64,000 nt of DNA from Anaerobiospirillum succiniciproducens DSM 6400 (GTDB taxonomy: Bacteria > Pseudomonadota > Gammaproteobacteria > Enterobacterales > Succinivibrionaceae), in the NCBI RefSeq assembly GCF_000482845.1, contig NZ_KI519512.1:1-64000 (forward strand), in the 5' to 3' direction. Positions 37,132-47,748 of the stretch are shown piece after piece. Each line of letters opens with the position of its first letter. Positions within the stretch are counted from its first letter, which is position 1. The translations under genes were made by a program, and so were the position numbers. Under the pieces are notes generated by a model, which searched no databases, was not told the origin of the DNA, and saw nothing but the letters and a program-made list of their open reading frames with translations.

Positions 37132-40100
37132 CTACTTAGCGCCAAGCTGACTTTCATTTGGCTCGCTGACATACAGTTCGATGGAGGCATTGGCGATATC
37201 CTCGCCGATCATACGCATGAGCTTGCTTAAACCATCAAGCTTAGTCAGATTTTGTCTTTCTTTTGCGATAGCCTCTTGCAGCGCAAAACGTGCCTCAATG
37301 ATTGGAGCACCACGAGGTATTTGTGGCTCGGTTACCACATCAAGTGCAATGGCATGACCAAGCTCGCTCTCAAAGCGCTGACGGGCATCATCCCAGAAGT
37401 TGTGGGCAATATATCCCCAGTCTGACTTCTCATCTAAAACTAAGAACCAATGGTTCTCATCATTTGGATCAATACGTCTTTCAGCGCCAGTTAAGATGGA
37501 GAAGTATGGGCCGCCCTCAGGATAGACCTTCTTTAAGAAAGCATACCAAGGATCCTTTGACTCTAAAGTCTCTAAGAAATCATCTTCGACCATGAGTCTC
37601 TTGCCTGGCATCTTAAAGGAATGGGCCTTAGTAGGAACAGCCGGCATATTACTGCCTACCACCTCAGTTGGGGTTAGTGCAGCACCATATGAGTCTAACG
37701 CGGCTTCGGCTGCATCAAACATTGGCCCCATATCCATGGATGCGCCGCCACCATCTACACCAAAGGTAGCATCATCAAAGTAATCATCATCTGAGCCCAT
37801 GTTGCTAGCAGCAGCAACTGCAGCCATGTTAATAGAGGCACTAGACTCATAGAAGTCATCATCAGCGGCAATATAATCTGGACGCTGACCAAAGTCGTAA
37901 TTGTCCTGATGCCCCTGATTGAAATTGCCATTACCTTGACCCTGACCTTGTCCCATCTGTCCCTGGCTTTGGTTATAGTTTTGACCATTACCAAAGTTTT
38001 GACCATTCCCCTGCCCCATCTGACCTTGTATTGGAGGCATGCCTTGTGGGCCACTTACAAACTGATTGCCTTGAGGTGCATGGCCATTGCCAAAGTTTTG
38101 TCCATTGCCTGGAGCCATCTGACCAGCCATTTGGCCAGGCATCTGGTTAGACATTTGGCCGTTCATCTGGCCTTGAATTTGAGCAGAAGCTTGGTTTGGC
38201 ATTGGTGACTGAGTCTGGCCTGGCATTGGAGGCTGCTGCACTGGGGCTACGTTAGCTTGCTGGGCAGGAGCCTTGATTTGCTCTTGATTTGGAGCTTGTC
38301 CTTGTGGTGTGGATGGTTCAACTTCCTTAGGTAAGGTGCTCTCAAGTGCACTATTAGAACGAGCTAATAAGCGCAAGAGATCAGTGTGTGGCTTGGTGTA
38401 GTCTTGACCCTGAGCCTTGAGTGCTTCGATACGCTCTGAGCAAGCCTTAGCCATGTCGTGATCAAATTGCATGAGGTTTCTTTCATCGGCCTCACACGCA
38501 CTTAAGTACTGCTCTACAGTGCCATTTTCTTGAGCAAAGTCGTGCTTTTCGCCGAAGAAAGGATTGATCTCACCATTAAAGATACGAGCTTTACGGCCAC
38601 TATGGGCTTTATCACTATCTAAAAGGAAGTTGCTATCACTTAATTGCATGAGAGCAGTCTTTGGCGGACGATTGAGCTTAATATCCGTACCATTAACATT
38701 GATAACTGTTACGGAGGCAAGATTGTCCCATGGTGATGGTTGATTACCACCGCTAAGCTCAATTTCTCTTTCTACCTTATCGCCAAAAGAGTTAAGCAGA
38801 TCTAAAGCTGACGCTGCTTGCTTTTGCTCTAAGGCCTTTCGCTCATCCTCGCTACGGGCTGACTTGATAGCTGCAGTAGCTTTTTCAAAGTCAGAAGCAG
38901 CTGCCTGCATCTTCTTTTGGCTATCTTGAGCCTGGGCATCATTGCTTATATCGCCGGTAGTTAAAGCTGTAGCATTGACATTGAGAGTGCCGGCATGACC
39001 TTGATCTGAGGCAATAACGGCACCGCCTTCAACAGCGCCTTCAGCCTCATTAGCTAAAGACATGGCCATCTTGTCTAAAGATGCAATGCTGCCATTATTT
39101 GCTGAAACAGCTGCACTAGCTGTGCTTACATTGCTAAGGCCTAGTCCATTATCAACAGCATTTGCAGTGTTTGATAAAACAGCTCCGCCTAAAGCTTTAT
39201 CTCCCACGGCTTTGCTATTGCCATTATTATCAGTACTAGTAACTGCACCAGATAAGCTGTTAGTGAAGATATGAGCATGCTCATTTACTACAGGGCCATT
39301 ATCCTGCTTTGACAGATCTGCAGCCTGAGGTAGCGCATCAGAGCCTTTTAGCTTTCTAAAGCGCTTCATCTCCTCTTCAGTTAAGTCCCAAGGTGGCAGA
39401 TCTTCATCATTGATGAGACTATCTGTGGCTGCACCACCTCTAAGTGCAGTGCCATCTTGAGATACATTAGCTGCACTATCATCAGCTTGGAGTGCCCCAC
39501 TGAGCAATGAGCCCACATTGGCATCTTGCTTATCATTTAAAGTCAGATCATCACTAGCTTTTTTACTCTCTGACTTGCCTGAAAGGATCTGAGCAGCAGG
39601 AGTGAGATCACCATGGTTTGGAATAAAGTCAGTACCCATGATGTCATCGATGCTTAGATCATCACCATGACCCTCAACCTCAGCAAGCGATGAGACCATA
39701 GCTGCTAAAGAGTTATTAGCCTGCTTAGATAAGGCAACACCTTCAGTACCTGCCGCTAAAGATAAACTTGCTTGAGCAGAAGCATCACTTACCTTTTTAA
39801 CTTCATCGCCACCATCGTTTGAAGCGCTATCAAGCACTGCTGTGCTATCGGCACTTGCCTGCCCAGCTGCATTATCTGTTGCTTGCTGTGCAGCTGTGTT
39901 AGTAGATGCTTGATCAGCTGTGTTAGTAGATGCTTGCTCAGCACTTTGAGCTGTATTTGGATCAGATGCGCTAGCAGCGCCCTGCTCTGCTGCTTGGGCT
40001 GCTACAGACGCTAAGCTATCAAGAGGACTTGGAGTGTGGCCCTGATTAGTTGTTGCGCTTGCATTTGCGTTTGCAGCATCGCTTTGATTTTGAGCAGAAG

Positions 40101-41904
40101 CGTTAGAACTATCAGCCACATTAGATGAGCCCATGGAGGCAAATGGCGATGCATCTGCAGCTGCCACATTTGTATCTGTAGCACTGCTAGTTGCTGCAGA
40201 GGTACCGTTTGCAGTGGCTAAATTAGCTGCTGCGTTAGTGGATGCGGCATTAGCATCAGTGGAGCTAAGCTGTGGTGGAGCTGGAGGCGCTTCAAAGCTA
40301 CCGCCAGGAGCAATCGAGCTATCGTTGTTGCTAAGCGAGATCGATGATACTAATTGAGCGCCTAAATGACGTGGATCATTTACATCATAGCCATGCGCAT
40401 CTTGCTGGACAAAAGCAAAGTCCTCAACTGCATCATCAGTATTTGGCGCAGTGCTTTGCTCAGTTGAGGCAGATGCTGTAGATGACTGAGCACCTTGAGG
40501 TAGTGAGAGCTTATCCATGAGCATTTGCATGATGGATGGGCTTGGCTTAGCGCTGTCATTGAGCTTGAGTGCATCCTCATTAGATGCAGCAGCATCAACA
40601 GGCACACCACTAGCCTTACTTTGCTGGAAGCTTTGAATACCAGCAATGACATTATTTAAAGCATTGAGCTCATACTTGGTGTCGTGCTGATTACCTTTAT
40701 GGCTATCTGCAGAAATCTCTGCCTCTTTAGCCACTAAGAATCTTAAGTATTCTCGGACGCGTGGGACTAAGGAGGTGAACAAGGCTCGATCAGATCGAAT
40801 TGCTGACCACTCAGACTCAGGATCAAAGGTCGGAATCTGGCTAGCAAGCTGCTCAGATAAGAGACTAGATCTGCCTTGCTTGCGGATCTCGTCCATGGTG
40901 TTATCAGAGCTTGAGAATGCATAGCGCTCATCAGTGGACACCTTCTTGCGTCCATCAAAGGTACCAAGCTGAGTATGACCCTCGGCCATGCCGTTAGATG
41001 CAACAGCAGATGCACTAGCTGCGCTGCTTTGTACGGCTTGGCTTGCATCCATGCCACTAGAGGCTTGTGTAGATTGGGCCAAGCTTGATGCGTTGTCAGC
41101 TCCATTTAAAGCAGCTTGATTTTGCTGTTTAGTACTTTGCTCTAGAGCAAGAGCGGCTCTTTGACCTGAAGTTGGCAGAGTAAAGCCTTCACGCATACCG
41201 CCATCTGGTCCTTTGCCCTCAAAGGTATTCTCTTTTGGATAGGCAAAATCAGTGTTTGGAGTATGGCTATTGTCCTGTGAGGCAGTGTTTAGGCTAGCAG
41301 GCAAAGATGCACGCATGGAAGCAAGCTTCTGCTGTTCTTGCAAGGTACGCTGCTGTACCTTTAACAGATGCTCTTTGGCCTCAGAAACTTGCTTTTTAGA
41401 TGCAGAAAGCTTCTGAGCTAAAGCCATAATCTCAGCTAACTGAGCATCATTAAGACCTAACTCTGAGCACAGTGAGTTAACACAATTTTGTACCGCACTA
41501 TCACCAAACTCTACAGCCTCAAGTAAGCGCTTGATATCGCCCTCACCAAGACCACGTAATAAAGGCACAAATGGTACTGGCGCGGCAGATGCCGAAGCTT
41601 GTGCAGTGCCACTGTTGGCTACATTGGATGCAACCTCTGCTTTTATGGCTGCAGCTTGATTTTTAAGCTGATTGAGCGCACCGCTAATGTCAGTCTTCTT
41701 GGTGCGCGAGTAGAGATTTGCAAGCTCCGATAAAGGATCAGATAAGGCAGGATCTGAGTTTTGAATAGACGCAACTGCACTAGCGCCACCTGCTAATGAA
41801 GCAGTTGAGGCGCTTGTTGTATTGAAGCCTTCTGGATAGATCTTGGCAACAAGCAAAGAGAGCTTGTCAGTCTTTACGCTGTTTGACTCGCCTCTAAAGA
41901 GTTT
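37132..41904 (-). CDS. dnaX: dnaX -1 frame: tau-specific C-terminal extension (domain V plus giant linker)
   Basis: About 1,590 codons, open in the -1 frame relative to dnaX and beginning exactly at the A10 run. A TGA in this frame sits immediately upstream of the run, and no ATG or ribosome-binding site occurs near the start, so entry by frameshift from dnaX is the only obvious route. Early residues include a helical, coiled-coil-like part (about 150-200 codons in). Then come about 1,100 residues of Ala/Ser/Asn/Asp/Gln low complexity and a Met/Gln/Gly/Asn-rich stretch at about 37880-38235 with GQM repeats. The last about 170 residues are folded-looking: 'KDPWYAFLKKVYPEG', a Trp-containing strand, ARQRFESELGHAIALDVV and 'EAIAKERQNLTKL'. 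This resembles tau domain V, which binds the polymerase alpha subunit. Family resemblance there is by pattern, not a database search. Confidence 0.75.
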   Translation of the reverse strand, partial: KLFRGESNSVKTDKLSLLVAKIYPEGFNTTSASTASLAGGASAVASIQNSDPALSDPLSELANLYSRTKKTDISGALNQLKNQAAAIKAEVASNVANSGTAQASASAAPVPFVPLLRGLGEGDIKRLLEAVEFGDSAVQNCVNSLCSELGLNDAQLAEIMALAQKLSASKKQVSEAKEHLLKVQQRTLQEQQKLASMRASLPASLNTASQDNSHTPNTDFAYPKENTFEGKGPDGGMREGFTLPTSGQRAALALEQSTKQQNQAALNGADNASSLAQSTQASSGMDASQAVQSSAASASAVASNGMAEGHTQLGTFDGRKKVSTDERYAFSSSDNTMDEIRKQGRSSLLSEQLASQIPTFDPESEWSAIRSDRALFTSLVPRVREYLRFLVAKEAEISADSHKGNQHDTKYELNALNNVIAGIQSFQQSKASGVPVDAAASNEDALKLNDSAKPSPSIMQMLMDKLSLPQGAQSSTASASTEQSTAPNTDDAVEDFAFVQQDAHGYDVNDPRHLGAQLVSSISLSNNDSSIAPGGSFEAPPAPPQLSSTDANAASTNAAANLATANGTSAATSSATDTNVAAADASPFASMGSSNVADSSNASAQNQSDAANANASATTNQGHTPSPLDSLASVAAQAAEQGAASASDPNTAQSAEQASTNTADQASTNTAAQQATDNAAGQASADSTAVLDSASNDGGDEVKKVSDASAQASLSLAAGTEGVALSKQANNSLAAMVSSLAEVEGHGDDLSIDDIMGTDFIPNHGDLTPAAQILSGKSESKKASDDLTLNDKQDANVGSLLSGALQADDSAANVSQDGTALRGGAATDSLINDEDLPPWDLTEEEMKRFRKLKGSDALPQAADLSKQDNGPVVNEHAHIFTNSLSGAVTSTDNNGNSKAVGDKALGGAVLSNTANAVDNGLGLSNVSTASAAVSANNGSIASLDKMAMSLANEAEGAVEGGAVIASDQGHAGTLNVNATALTTGDISNDAQAQDSQKKMQAAASDFEKATAAIKSARSEDERKALEQKQAASALDLLNSFGDKVEREIELSGGNQPSPWDNLASVTVINVNGTDIKLNRPPKTALMQLSDSNFLLDSDKAHSGRKARIFNGEINPFFGEKHDFAQENGTVEQYLSACEADERNLMQFDHDMAKACSERIEALKAQGQDYTKPHTDLLRLLARSNSALESTLPKEVEPSTPQGQAPNQEQIKAPAQQANVAPVQQPPMPGQTQSPMPNQASAQIQGQMNGQMSNQMPGQMAGQMAPGNGQNFGNGHAPQGNQFVSGPQGMPPIQGQMGQGNGQNFGNGQNYNQSQGQMGQGQGQGNGNFNQGHQDNYDFGQRPDYIAADDDFYESSASINMAAVAAASNMGSDDDYFDDATFGVDGGGASMDMGPMFDAAEAALDSYGAALTPTEVVGSNMPAVPTKAHSFKMPGKRLMVEDDFLETLESKDPWYAFLKKVYPEGGPYFSILTGAERRIDPNDENHWFLVLDEKSDWGYIAHNFWDDARQRFESELGHAIALDVVTEPQIPRGAPIIEARFALQEAIAKERQNLTKLDGLSKLMRMIGEDIANASIELYVSEPNESQLGAK

Positions 41905-43031
41905 TTTTTTTCAGGTGTAAAGGCAAGCAGGCGTAATAAGGTCATCTCAAATGCAGAACGACCATCGGCTGCATACTGATACTCTTGTACACCCTCAAGT
42001 ACGATTTGATAGTACAGCTGAATCTGCTCAGGACGCATGCGGGAAGCGTAAGTACGCAGCATTGAGGTACCAAAAGAGAATACCTCAAGCTTAGTGTCGC
42101 CAATGAGCTGGAATAAAGCTAAATCGTGGAAAGCGATCACCAGCTCATCAAGCAGGCTCTTGTAGTTTGGAGCCTTGGAGCGAATGCTTTCGAGCAGAGT
42201 AGCAAATGCAGTTGGAGTTTGAGCGTTTGGATCAGACTTTACTGATAAGAGCTCAAAGATTTCCTGAATTAGAGCATCACCCACAGTGCCTAACATGGAC
42301 TGTACGGACTGGCTGGTTAATGAACCATTACCAAGAGCAATGGCTTGATCGCATAAAGATAAAGCATCACGCATAGAGCCACGGGCTGCACGAGCCAGGG
42401 CAGTTAAAGCCTCTGCTTCGTATGTAATGCTCTCTTTAGTACAGATCTTAGTGAGCTGTCCAATAATCTCATCTGTGTTCAAAGAACGCAGACGGAACTG
42501 CAGACAACGTGAGAGTACTGTTGTTGGGATCTTATGCGGATCAGTGGTAGCTAAGATGAATTTGACGTATGCAGGTGGCTCTTCAAGAGTCTTTAACAGC
42601 GCGTTAAAGCTTGAAGTAGTGAGCATGTGCACTTCGTCAATGATGTAGATCTTATAGCGACCATTGATAGGTGGGTAATGAGTATTTTCAAGGAGCTGAC
42701 GAGTGTCATCTACCTTAGTCTGAGAGGCAGCATCGATTTCGATTACATCAGGGAAGTTGCCTTCAGTAATGCCTTCACACGCATCGCATTTACCACATGG
42801 ATGAGAGCTTACACCCTCACGGCATTGCAAAGCCTTAGCAAAGATACGCGCAATGGTGGTCTTACCGATACCGCGAGTACCAGTAAGTAAATAGGCATGG
42901 TGAGTGCGTCCAGCATCGATAGAATGAGAGACAGCTTTTAGAACGTGCTCCTGACCGACCACATCCTCAAACACCTGAGGACGATACTTACGGGCTAAAG
43001 CAAGATACTCACCGCCAAGGTCGATAGCCAT
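41874..43031 (-). CDS. dnaX: DNA polymerase III clamp-loader subunit gamma (DnaX, unshifted frame)
   Basis: The AAA+ ATPase of the clamp loader that opens and loads the beta sliding clamp. The 385 residues correspond to domains I-III. Walker A GTRGIGKTT is at about 51-59, the zinc-binding set CREGVSSHPCGKCDAC follows, then the DEVHM Walker B and the SRC sensor/arginine finger. The frame stops nine codons after an A10 run, giving a gamma-length product directly. Tau would need a -1 shift at the run into the next feature. ATG 43031 has AAGGA six bases upstream. The order apt then dnaX is the same as in E. coli, which supports the identification. In E. coli the roles of the frames are reversed: 0 frame tau, -1 frame gamma. 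Confidence 0.96.
   Translation of the reverse strand: MAIDLGGEYLALARKYRPQVFEDVVGQEHVLKAVSHSIDAGRTHHAYLLTGTRGIGKTTIARIFAKALQCREGVSSHPCGKCDACEGITEGNFPDVIEIDAASQTKVDDTRQLLENTHYPPINGRYKIYIIDEVHMLTTSSFNALLKTLEEPPAYVKFILATTDPHKIPTTVLSRCLQFRLRSLNTDEIIGQLTKICTKESITYEAEALTALARAARGSMRDALSLCDQAIALGNGSLTSQSVQSMLGTVGDALIQEIFELLSVKSDPNAQTPTAFATLLESIRSKAPNYKSLLDELVIAFHDLALFQLIGDTKLEVFSFGTSMLRTYASRMRPEQIQLYYQIVLEGVQEYQYAADGRSAFEMTLLRLLAFTPEKKNSLEASQTA
41902..41911 (-). promoter_or_regulatory. dnaX: A10 slippage site for gamma/tau production
   Basis: The mRNA-sense context is CCT GAA AAA AAA AAC TCT in the 0 frame. The 0 frame stops after nine more codons. A +1 shift reaches TAG after two codons (ACT CTT TAG). 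Only the -1 frame (AAA CTC TTT AGA) stays open. A run of ten A can support RNA-polymerase slippage (as with the A9 of Thermus dnaX) or ribosomal -1 slippage on tandem AAA codons. Only a small CTCT-TT-AGAG stem follows, and no upstream Shine-Dalgarno-like stimulator is obvious, so transcriptional slippage is somewhat favoured. A sequencing error in the homopolymer remains the alternative. Confidence 0.75.
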
Positions 43032-43225
43032 AATGATTCCTTAAACTGTCTTAACAAAGACGCAATCAATGATGAAAACGGGCCATACGGCCCATCTTTG
43101 CACACTAGCGCTCTAGTTGCCTTTCAAAAAAAAGAAAAGCCCCTCTCGCTTAGCGCTGTGTCGATAATTCATGGACAAGCTTAAAAATCTAAGAGTTAAC
43201 AGCTTATCCTGCTTGATGCTCTAGC

Positions 43226-43798
43226 CTAGTGACCTGGGAAGTCCATCAGGCTAACGCAATCAACACCGCACTCTTGTTTGATCTTATCATAGCCACCTAA
43301 ATCGACCAAATTGATAACGAATGCAGCCTTAACTACTTCAGCACCACACTTTTGAGCTAATTTGCAAGTGGCAATCATAGTACCACCAGTAGCTAACAGA
43401 TCGTCTATGCATAAAACACGATCGCCCTTGTTTACAGAGTTAGTGTGGATATGCAGCTCGTCGGTACCATACTCAAGAGCGTACTCTTCTTTAATAGTCT
43501 CGCGAGGTAACTTGCCCTTCTTGCGTACCATAACAAAACCAGCGCCTAAACGCTCAGCTAAAGGTGCACCGAAGACAAAACCACGAGCCTCAGAGGAGAG
43601 CACTTTGTCAATCTTCTGATCTTTGAAGATTTCATAGAACATGTCAGTGACCATTTTAAAGGCCTTACCGTTCTCACATAAGGTGGTAATGTCACGGAAT
43701 AAGATACCCTTAATTGGGTAGTCCTGAATGCTAGTAATAGTAGACTTTAAAAACTCGACCTTGTTGTCGTAATCTGCAATAGTCTCAGACAAGTTCAT
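43226..43798 (-). CDS. apt: Adenine phosphoribosyltransferase
   Basis: A cytoplasmic purine-salvage enzyme: adenine + PRPP gives AMP + PPi. The PRPP-binding loop VLCIDDLLATGGTM is at about residues 122-135, and GILFRDITTL and SEARGFVFG earlier in the chain are typical of Apt. ATG 43798 gives 190 residues, close to the family length. An in-frame upstream start at 43825 would add a short hydrophobic leader not expected for Apt. It precedes dnaX on the same strand with a gap of about 195 bases, the conserved gammaproteobacterial apt-dnaX order, so some cotranscription is plausible. Confidence 0.95.
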   Translation of the reverse strand: MNLSETIADYDNKVEFLKSTITSIQDYPIKGILFRDITTLCENGKAFKMVTDMFYEIFKDQKIDKVLSSEARGFVFGAPLAERLGAGFVMVRKKGKLPRETIKEEYALEYGTDELHIHTNSVNKGDRVLCIDDLLATGGTMIATCKLAQKCGAEVVKAAFVINLVDLGGYDKIKQECGVDCVSLMDFPGH

Positions 43799-44616
43799 GA
43801 AATTCACCAAAATCAATAATACCAATCAGATCTCTTGTAACCACAAGGCATGCTAAAAAGCACAATTATCCACTCAAGGCAAAGGCTCATGCAAAACAGG
43901 CTAGACCTTAAAAAGGCAAAGCCATATCCTCAAGAACATCAAGACAGTGCTTTATCCATAGCAGTACTTGTAGTTAGAGCAAGAAAGCAGCGGCGCATAT
44001 TATACCCTTTACTTACGCTTTCTTTACGACCATAGATCACATCGCTGCAAAATCCGATAAATATCGTGTTATCGACACACACATCTTGCTATAACTCAAA
44101 ATATAACAAGAAACATATCTGAGCAATGGAGCTAATCCCCATTGAGATGCCTATTTATAGCCACAGGTGCACTTGTTTACCAGCTAGCCTATCAAGTAAA
44201 CAGCTGGTCTTTTAGTCAAAACGTAAGGTTGGTTTACAAACCTTTTAACCATCAAAACTGATAACTTAGCCTGATTAACATTGTTTTGCTTGTTATGGGG
44301 CGGTAAGTTTGGCACAATCGGACAATCACTTATTAACAGTGATGGGATTTATAGCTTGATGCGACAGAGACTAGCTTTTTGTCTACTTATGGCTATGAAG
44401 TTTCGTGTACCGGGCACACATCAATAGCCACCAACTTAAGACCAAGCACATCACCTTGTAGATTGACTTTCAGATCTACTAATCTTGATGTTTGCAATGG
44501 AACAGCTTGAGAGCTGTTTAGCTGATGCTGTCATTTTTTATGAGGCAGTGTCTTGTCTTGGTTGACTTCTGGTGGTCTGATAATTTGAGTGTGCGACTGA
44601 CTACGGATGTTTGCTG
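43799..44616. other. 0.8-kb divergent intergenic region between apt and speA
   Basis: It should contain the promoters for both directions. No gene, repeat or riboswitch-like structure was recognised. A 61-codon frame at 43850 is not supported. Confidence 0.45.
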
Positions 44617-46497
44617 ATGAACGCCTATAACGTTAACTGGTGGGGAAATGGCTACTTTGATGTAAATGACAAAGGCCATATTGAGGTTTGCCCTGATCCT
44701 GATATTCCTGAGGCACGTGTTGATTTAGCTGAGTTAGTAGCTTCACGTGAAAAGAGCGGTCAAAGACTCCCTGCTCTCTTTTGCTTCCCACAAATTTTGC
44801 CGCACCGCGTACGTTCGATTAACAAAGCTTTTAAGAACGCTCGTGAGAACTATGGCTACCAAGGTGACTACTTCTTAGTTTTCCCAATTAAGGTCAATCA
44901 GCATCGTCGCGTTATTGAGTCTTTAACTCAAAGCGGTGAGCCACTAGGTCTTGAGGCAGGTTCTAAAGCTGAGCTCATGGTAGTACTTGCTCATGCAGGA
45001 CGTACCCGCTCTGTCATCGTATGTAATGGCTATAAAGACCGTGAGTACATCCGTATGGCACTCAATGGCGAAAAGATGGGCCATAAGGTCTATATCGTCA
45101 TTGAAAAGCTCTCTGAGCTGCAGTTAGCTCTTGAGGAGGCAGAGCGTCTTAAAGTATCACCTCGTTTAGGTGTACGTGCTCGCCTAGCCTCTCAAGGCTC
45201 AGGCAAGTGGCAAGCCTCAGGTGGCGAAAAGTCAAAGTTTGGTCTTTCAGCTACTCAGGTACTCGACTTGGTAGAGCAGCTTAAGGCCCAAGACAAGCTC
45301 GACTCACTACAGCTCATTCACTTCCACTTAGGCTCACAGATGTCTAACATCCGTGACATTGCCAACGGTGTACGTGAGTCTGCTCGTTTTTACGTTGAGT
45401 TAGCTAAGCTTGGTGCCAAGATTCAGTGCTTTGACGTGGGTGGTGGCTTAGGCGTTGATTATGAAGGTACTCGTTCACAATCCGACGGCTCAGTAAACTA
45501 TGGCCTCGGTGAGTACGCCAACAACATAATTTGGGCAATCGGCGATGCCTGTAAAGAGAATAATCTGCCACATCCAACCGTTATCACTGAGTCAGGTCGT
45601 GCGATTACTGCATACCACACTGTTTTAGTCTCTAATGTCATTGGTGTTGAGCGTGTTGCTGACATTCGCCATGTGCATGAGCCAGCTCCTGATGCACCTC
45701 GTCCACTCAAGTCTATGTGGAATACCTGGACTTTAATGCATGAGCCTGAGCAGCATCGTTCATTACGTGAGTGGCTGCATGACAGTCAGCTTGATCTTGG
45801 CGATGTCCACCACGGCTTTATCACTGGTGATTACACTCTGCAAGATCGTGCCTATGCCGAGCAGATGTATTTAAGCATTTGCTATGAGCTCAAGAAGATG
45901 CTCGATCCGCTCAATAAGTCTCACCGCATCCTCATTGATGAGCTTGAAGAGCGTATGGCAGATAAGCTTTATGTAAACTTCTCATTATTCCAATCTCTGC
46001 CTGATGCTTGGGGTATTGATCAGCTCTTCCCTGTCATGCCACTTGAGTTCTTAAATGAACCAATGACCAGAAGAGCCGTATTGCTTGATATCACCTGTGA
46101 CTCTGATGGTGCTATCGATCACTACATGGACGGTGATGACGTGGCTACTACCATGCCATTCCCTGAGTATGATAGTGATAACCCTCCATATATCGGCTTC
46201 TTCATGGTTGGCGCTTACCAAGAGATTTTAGGCAATATGCACAACCTCTTTGGCGACACCGAAGCTGTAGACGTATATGTTTATGAGGACGGCAAGGTAA
46301 GACTGCGTCTTAGCGATGAGGGCGATACTGTTGCAGATATGCTGCAGTATGTTCAGCTCGACCCATCTAAGCTCTTAAATGAGTTTACTCGTGAAGTACG
46401 CGATAGCGGCTTAGAAGAGCACTTACAACGTCAGCTGATTGATGACTTTAAAACTGGCCTGTACGGTTATACATACTTAGAAGAGGATCAGATCTAA
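44617..46497 (+). CDS. speA: Biosynthetic arginine decarboxylase
   Basis: A PLP-dependent fold-III decarboxylase converting arginine to agmatine, first step of the arginine route to putrescine. The sequence follows E. coli SpeA almost line by line: [13 protein letters not shown], the PLP-lysine segment [15 protein letters not shown] (about 85-100), a [17 protein letters not shown] segment, [15 protein letters not shown], and the C-terminal [13 protein letters not shown]. It is 626 residues and lacks the extra N-terminal leader of the E. coli protein. ATG 44617 is used; a TTG two codons earlier is in frame. Its stop overlaps the speB start by one base (TAATG), so translation of the two is coupled. 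Confidence 0.97.
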   Translation: MNAYNVNWWGNGYFDVNDKGHIEVCPDPDIPEARVDLAELVASREKSGQRLPALFCFPQILPHRVRSINKAFKNARENYGYQGDYFLVFPIKVNQHRRVIESLTQSGEPLGLEAGSKAELMVVLAHAGRTRSVIVCNGYKDREYIRMALNGEKMGHKVYIVIEKLSELQLALEEAERLKVSPRLGVRARLASQGSGKWQASGGEKSKFGLSATQVLDLVEQLKAQDKLDSLQLIHFHLGSQMSNIRDIANGVRESARFYVELAKLGAKIQCFDVGGGLGVDYEGTRSQSDGSVNYGLGEYANNIIWAIGDACKENNLPHPTVITESGRAITAYHTVLVSNVIGVERVADIRHVHEPAPDAPRPLKSMWNTWTLMHEPEQHRSLREWLHDSQLDLGDVHHGFITGDYTLQDRAYAEQMYLSICYELKKMLDPLNKSHRILIDELEERMADKLYVNFSLFQSLPDAWGIDQLFPVMPLEFLNEPMTRRAVLLDITCDSDGAIDHYMDGDDVATTMPFPEYDSDNPPYIGFFMVGAYQEILGNMHNLFGDTEAVDVYVYEDGKVRLRLSDEGDTVADMLQYVQLDPSKLLNEFTREVRDSGLEEHLQRQLIDDFKTGLYGYTYLEEDQI

Positions 46498-47465
46498 TGA
46501 GCGCCTGTGTTGTTAACAACCCAAATAAGCTGTGCGGCTTTCAGACCTTAAACCAAGTTGAAGACACTTCTTTAGTGGCTAATGCTTTTGGCTTTTTACG
46601 CACTCCTTTAGTGTTCAATCCTTACGATATGCCTGCTGATGTAGCAATCACTGGCGTACCTTTTGATATTGCCACTTCAGGCCGTTCTGGTTCTCGTTTT
46701 GGACCTCAAGCTATCCGCAATATCTCCACTCAGCTTGATTGGGAACACTGCCGTTACCCATGGGACTTCTGCTTAAAAGACAAGCTTAAGATCATGGACT
46801 GCGGTGACCTCGTTTATTCCTTTGGTGATGCTAAGTCTATGGCTGCAGCTTTAGAGGCTCACACCTTAAAGCTCTTAGAGTCAGGCAAGACCTGCCTTAC
46901 CTTTGGTGGTGACCACTTCATCACCCTGCCACTGTTACGCGCTCACTACAAGCATTTCTGCAAGAACGGTGAGAAGCTGAGCTTGCTGCACTTCGATGCG
47001 CACTCAGATACTTACTCTAATGGCTCTGATGCTGACCATGGCACCATGTTCTACCATGCTCCAATGGAAGGCCTCATTGATCCAAACCGCTCTGTACAGC
47101 TTGGCATTCGTACTGAGTACGACAAGTCCTTAGGCTTTAACGTAATCCATGGCGCTATGGCCAATGACTTAAGCGTTGATGAGATCGTAGCTTCAATTGA
47201 AAAGACTGTTGGTGACAACAAAGTCTACCTCACCTTCGATATTGACTGCTTAGATCCAGCATATGCTCCAGGTACCGGCACTCCAGTTTGCGGCGGTCTT
47301 TCTACCGATAAGATCTTAAAGATCATTCGTAAGCTCACCAAACTCAATATCGTTGGCTATGACGTAGTTGAGGTTGCTCCTGTTTACGACAACGCTGAAA
47401 TCACTGCTTTAGCTGCAGCTACCTTAGCAACCGACATGCTTTACCTGCATGCATCCAAGCGCTAG
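46497..47465 (+). CDS. speB: Agmatinase
   Basis: A Mn2+-dependent ureohydrolase splitting agmatine into putrescine and urea, completing the pathway begun by SpeA. The arginase-family metal motifs are intact: GGDHFITLP (about 140), DAHSDTY (about 163), and [17 protein letters not shown] (about 243-260). The 322 residues are slightly longer than E. coli SpeB. The start codon overlaps the speA stop, making an obvious speAB operon. Together with the PotF-like protein at 24.3 kb this suggests that the organism both makes and senses or imports putrescine. A strong terminator follows. Confidence 0.96.
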   Translation: MSACVVNNPNKLCGFQTLNQVEDTSLVANAFGFLRTPLVFNPYDMPADVAITGVPFDIATSGRSGSRFGPQAIRNISTQLDWEHCRYPWDFCLKDKLKIMDCGDLVYSFGDAKSMAAALEAHTLKLLESGKTCLTFGGDHFITLPLLRAHYKHFCKNGEKLSLLHFDAHSDTYSNGSDADHGTMFYHAPMEGLIDPNRSVQLGIRTEYDKSLGFNVIHGAMANDLSVDEIVASIEKTVGDNKVYLTFDIDCLDPAYAPGTGTPVCGGLSTDKILKIIRKLTKLNIVGYDVVEVAPVYDNAEITALAAATLATDMLYLHASKR

Positions 47466-47498
47466 TACTAGCAACGCAAGCTAACACTAGCCTTGTAC

Positions 47499-47540
47499 AA
47501 GCCGTTCTCTAAACATTAGAGGGCGGCTTTGTTGTTTTTA
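47499..47540 (+). terminator. Intrinsic terminator after speB
   Basis: AAGCCGTTCTCTAA pairs with TTAGAGGGCGGCTT, with a small internal mismatch, across a three-base loop and continues into TGTTGTTTTT. Confidence 0.85.
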
Positions 47541-47748
47541 GCCTTGCCATTTTGTACACTTTCATGCGCTTTTTAGGCCAAAGGATAACTTCCTTCGCGC
47601 CTATCAAGCACTAAGCGCCAACAAGTCATTACAACAGCCTGAGCAAGGAGTTAGCTCAGTGCAGTAACTTGCCTAAAAGCAAGTTAGTTTGGCAAGTTAT
47701 AGCGCCTCAATTGAGTAAGCATTGCACACTGAACAGAGATCAAAATAG

